DNA of 50,642 nucleotides. Source: Mariprofundaceae bacterium. Lineage in GTDB: Bacteria > Pseudomonadota > Zetaproteobacteria > Mariprofundales > Mariprofundaceae. Shown piece after piece: positions 48,921-50,642 of this stretch. Within the stretch, counting starts at the first letter, position 1. Every line of letters begins with the position of its first letter. The stretch lies in NCBI GenBank assembly GCA_027018935.1, contig JALUXZ010000161.1, positions 1 through 50,642 of the forward strand, read 5' to 3'. The notes beneath the pieces were generated by a model. That model was not told the DNA's origin and searched no databases. It worked only from the letters and a program-made list of their open reading frames with translations. A program made the position numbers and the translations under genes.

Positions 48921-49714
48921 TGCCCAAAACAATGCAAGTCAGTTGCATTCAAATGTGTTCCAACCATGATGTTGAAAGCAATCTTGCTAAAGTAGAAATC
49001 TTCTTAAAACAAGCTGCCGAAAGTGGTTCAAAACTGGTTCTTTTACCTGAAACTTTCTCATTTATGACACGAAATCATCAAGAAAAGCTAAGAAATTCCG
49101 AAAAATCACATGTAATATTTCATTTTTTATCAGAAAAAGCCAAGCAACATCAATTATGGATTATCGCAGGGTCCAGTCTCTTTCCTACCGAGCATGGCGA
49201 TAAATTACACAATCGTTGTTTTATCTTCGCCCCCGATGGCAGTCAACACGCTCACTATGATAAAATGCATCTATTCGATGCTAATTTAGACACGGAAAGC
49301 TGGCAGGAATCAGCAACTATTGAAGCAGGGAAAAATCCTGTTGTAGTCAATATCAATGATCATTGGCAAGCAGGTGTCTCCATTTGTTATGACTTGCGTT
49401 TCCCCGAACTTTATCGCCATTATAGCTCTCAAGGCTGCAATATACTCACTGTTGCTGCTGCATTTACCGTGCCAACGGGAAAAGCCCATTGGGAGATATT
49501 ATTACGCGCCCGTGCTATTGAAAATCAATGTTATATTCTCGCTGCCGCACAATGCGGCACACATAGTGATGGTCGGAAAACTTATGGTCATAGTATGATT
49601 GTTGACCCTTGGGGTGAGATTATCACCGAGCTTCCTGATAGCGAAGGCATCATCACAGCCGAACTTAATTTATCAGCTATTCAGCGTATTCGGCAATCCT
49701 TGCCTGTTCTATGA
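48920..49714 (+). CDS. Nit1-type carbon-nitrogen hydrolase
   Basis: A 264-residue nitrilase-superfamily amidase. The catalytic triad is visible as Glu in LLPETFSF, Lys in YDKMHLFD and Cys in VSICYDLRFPELYR. RARAIENQCYILAAAQCG and GHSMIVDPWGEII complete the pattern. The sequence is closest in appearance to the Nit1/deaminated-glutathione-amidase group, which repairs a damaged form of glutathione. It shares one base with the protease gene. Confidence 0.9.
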   Translation: MPKTMQVSCIQMCSNHDVESNLAKVEIFLKQAAESGSKLVLLPETFSFMTRNHQEKLRNSEKSHVIFHFLSEKAKQHQLWIIAGSSLFPTEHGDKLHNRCFIFAPDGSQHAHYDKMHLFDANLDTESWQESATIEAGKNPVVVNINDHWQAGVSICYDLRFPELYRHYSSQGCNILTVAAAFTVPTGKAHWEILLRARAIENQCYILAAAQCGTHSDGRKTYGHSMIVDPWGEIITELPDSEGIITAELNLSAIQRIRQSLPVL

Positions 49715-49760
49715 CACATAGCATAGCAATAAAAAAATGTATCTATTCAGCATACTTCCA

Positions 49761-49812
49761 AGCCCCCTTCTCCCATTGAAGGGAGAAAGTTGAGATGAGG
49801 GGTGATTTTCTC
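49761..49812. repeat. dispersed hairpin repeat of a type common in many bacteria
   Basis: CCCCCTTCTCCCATTGAAG followed by GGGAGAAAGTTGAGATGAGGG is a version of a GC-rich repeat seen between genes in many bacterial genomes. CTTCTCCC and GGGAGAA(A)G form a hairpin. It lies 46 bases after the nitrilase-family gene, whose transcription it might help end, though no T-run follows. Bases 49715-49760 show nothing further. Confidence 0.6.
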
Positions 49813-49836
49813 AAATATTAACGGGAATCGTTTTAT

Positions 49837-49955
49837 ATAGAGCTTCCTCAAAAAGTCGTTTGTTACATTTTTTCCACCAAGGGGCGCAGAGAGAGATACA
49901 TATGAAGGCAACATTATCCCTGTTCAAGATGTGCCGAAACGTCAGGTTTCAAAGA
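49837..49955 (-). repeat. dispersed repeat, copy 2 (inverted relative to 50-171)
   Basis: About 119 bp. Its reverse complement aligns with the window start: CTGACGTTTCGGC, CATCTTG and GAGGAAGCTCTAT are shared blocks. The middle contains CACCAAGGGGCGCAGAGAGAG, a purine-rich run that differs from copy 1. It is flanked by the 187-residue membrane-protein gene (stop at 49984). No coding sequence or short terminal inverted repeat is evident. Confidence 0.6.
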
Positions 49956-49983
49956 AAATCTAAAACTAGAGACTTTAAAACTC

Positions 49984-50547
49984 TTACATCAACACCATCG
50001 AGCAAACACGGCGAAGTGGAGTTAAACAGCGAAAGTCATTATTCTCACTGCGAAGGTTACTCAATGCATATTTTTGTGTTTCATTAAGGTCAACATCATA
50101 CATGGTACAAACTGAATAGGCTCGCTGCCCAAAGATGCGGTCAATAGTTTTATATTCAGCCTTGCCATATTTATTATTTAAACTTGTGATGGCTGGGTTT
50201 AATTTTTTCATCATCAACTCATCCAAGCCCGCCACTCGAACATTTGCACTACTACAAGATGTTGCCCAAACCATTTCATAGCCTGCGCTCTCATTCTGAA
50301 CACTGTTTTCCAAATAGATTCTTGAAAGCTCTGATTTATTCAAGGTATCGGCTTTGCTGCCAATGACCGCACGCACATCTACTTGAATACGGCTATCCAT
50401 ATGTGATGCATTGCTTTTATCACCAATATCAGTCCAATATCCAAATATTGCCATCACCAAAATAGCTACAGGAAATAGCCACTCATTCTTCTTTAGCACC
50501 TCTTTGGCTGAAATTACCAGTGCCTCTTCCTTATCTGTAATTTCCAT
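49984..50547 (-). CDS. hypothetical membrane protein
   Basis: A 187-residue protein I do not recognise. A short N-terminal cytoplasmic segment precedes one membrane segment near residues 24-41 (LFPVAILVMAIFGYWTD). The remainder would lie outside the cytoplasm and has a two-cysteine pattern (SCSSANVR and YSVCTMY) and a conserved-looking YKTIDRIFGQRAYSVC. GGAGAAA gives a good ribosome-binding site before the ATG at 50547. A second gene ends two bases upstream of this start, so they are co-transcribed. Confidence 0.75.
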   Translation of the reverse strand: MEITDKEEALVISAKEVLKKNEWLFPVAILVMAIFGYWTDIGDKSNASHMDSRIQVDVRAVIGSKADTLNKSELSRIYLENSVQNESAGYEMVWATSCSSANVRVAGLDELMMKKLNPAITSLNNKYGKAEYKTIDRIFGQRAYSVCTMYDVDLNETQKYALSNLRSENNDFRCLTPLRRVCSMVLM

Positions 50548-50548
50548 A

Positions 50549-50642
50549 TTATTTCTCCTCTACTTCATGATTAGAAACAAACAAAGCGGTTTTATAGTCT
50601 ACCCCTTCCATCATATCGTTAATTTCGGAGAGGATTTCATAC
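50549..50642 (-). CDS. partial CDS (3' end only), unrecognised
   Basis: The last 30 codons of a gene that begins beyond the window edge. The readable C-terminus contains EILSEINDMMEGVDYKTALF and ends in an acidic tail (VEEK). The stop lies one base before the ATG of the next gene, and the ribosome-binding site for that gene lies within these last codons. Too little remains for a family assignment. Confidence 0.6.
   Translation of the reverse strand, partial: YEILSEINDMMEGVDYKTALFVSNHEVEEK

Noticed and set aside
49860-50087. 75-codon plus-strand frame near the right end
   Set aside because: It consists mostly of the dispersed repeat and the antisense of the membrane-protein gene.
1-50642. 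CRISPR array, prophage or integrated plasmid
   Set aside because: No regularly spaced direct repeats, cas genes, integrase, transposase or phage structural genes were seen.

Overview
The window is ordinary, gene-dense bacterial chromosome with an AT-leaning composition (roughly 40% GC by eye, not computed). Gram-negative, proteobacterial character is supported by the clpS-clpA pair, the rlmN/pilF/rodZ block, the pabC-mltG-tmk-holB block, PilF/PilW-like and RodZ-like proteins, and multiheme cytochromes. A CbbY-type phosphatase points to a Calvin-cycle autotroph. Together with the octaheme and triheme cytochromes this would fit an iron- or sulfur-oxidising lineage such as the Zetaproteobacteria. 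That placement is inference; no 16S rRNA gene is present to test it.

Layout. 1-2282 (mostly minus): a dispersed repeat, a ParDE-like toxin-antitoxin pair whose toxin is frameshifted, a TatD nuclease and CbbY. 2330-7513 (plus): clpS, clpA, trmO and a Ser/Thr kinase fused to an HDOD domain. 7513-10025: a 161-bp MITE-like element, then a tightly overlapping minus-strand operon of an ATP-grasp-like protein and two glycosyltransferases. 10081-13709 (plus): rlmN, mtnP, pilF, rodZ, followed by the second 161-bp element. 13968-19290: a Pcm-family methyltransferase, a large membrane hybrid histidine kinase and a DinG-type helicase. 19664-27084: a CvfB-like RNA-binding protein, a LexA-type peptidase domain without a DNA-binding domain, YbiB, YjdF, ExoIII, YigZ, a fructosamine-kinase-like protein, a DUF2062 protein and MetG. 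27510-30088: a CBS-PAS hybrid histidine kinase translationally coupled to an NrtS-like protein. 30093-38305: pabC/mltG/tmk/holB, ilvA, an O-antigen-ligase-like protein and an RlmL-like methyltransferase.

38653-42862 is the most distinctive part. It is a four-gene respiratory operon encoding a DUF3365 heme lipoprotein, an octaheme tetrathionate-reductase-family cytochrome with a C-terminal anchor, a membrane cytochrome b and a triheme cytochrome c whose last domain is c5-like. It sits behind a near-consensus sigma70 promoter whose -10 region is overlapped by a sequence resembling an NsrR (nitric-oxide-sensing repressor) box. The genes overlap or nearly abut and plausibly form one quinone-to-octaheme electron path.

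43039-49714 (plus): tRNA-Gly, tRNA-Cys and tRNA-Leu behind a recognisable promoter; RNase D with an unknown coupled protein; a DJ-1/PfpI protein; TrmB; a HEPN/MNT toxin-antitoxin pair; a 46-codon remnant of a NERD-domain gene; a DUF4438 protein; a retropepsin-like protease; and a nitrilase-family amidase. The last kilobase has two dispersed repeats, one being an inverted copy of the repeat at the window start, and an unrecognised membrane protein.

Mobile DNA is limited to short non-coding elements: two complete 161-bp elements with inverted ends and 4-bp target duplications, two relics, and two other repeat families. There is no transposase, prophage or CRISPR array. All functional calls come from reading motifs by eye; no searches were run.
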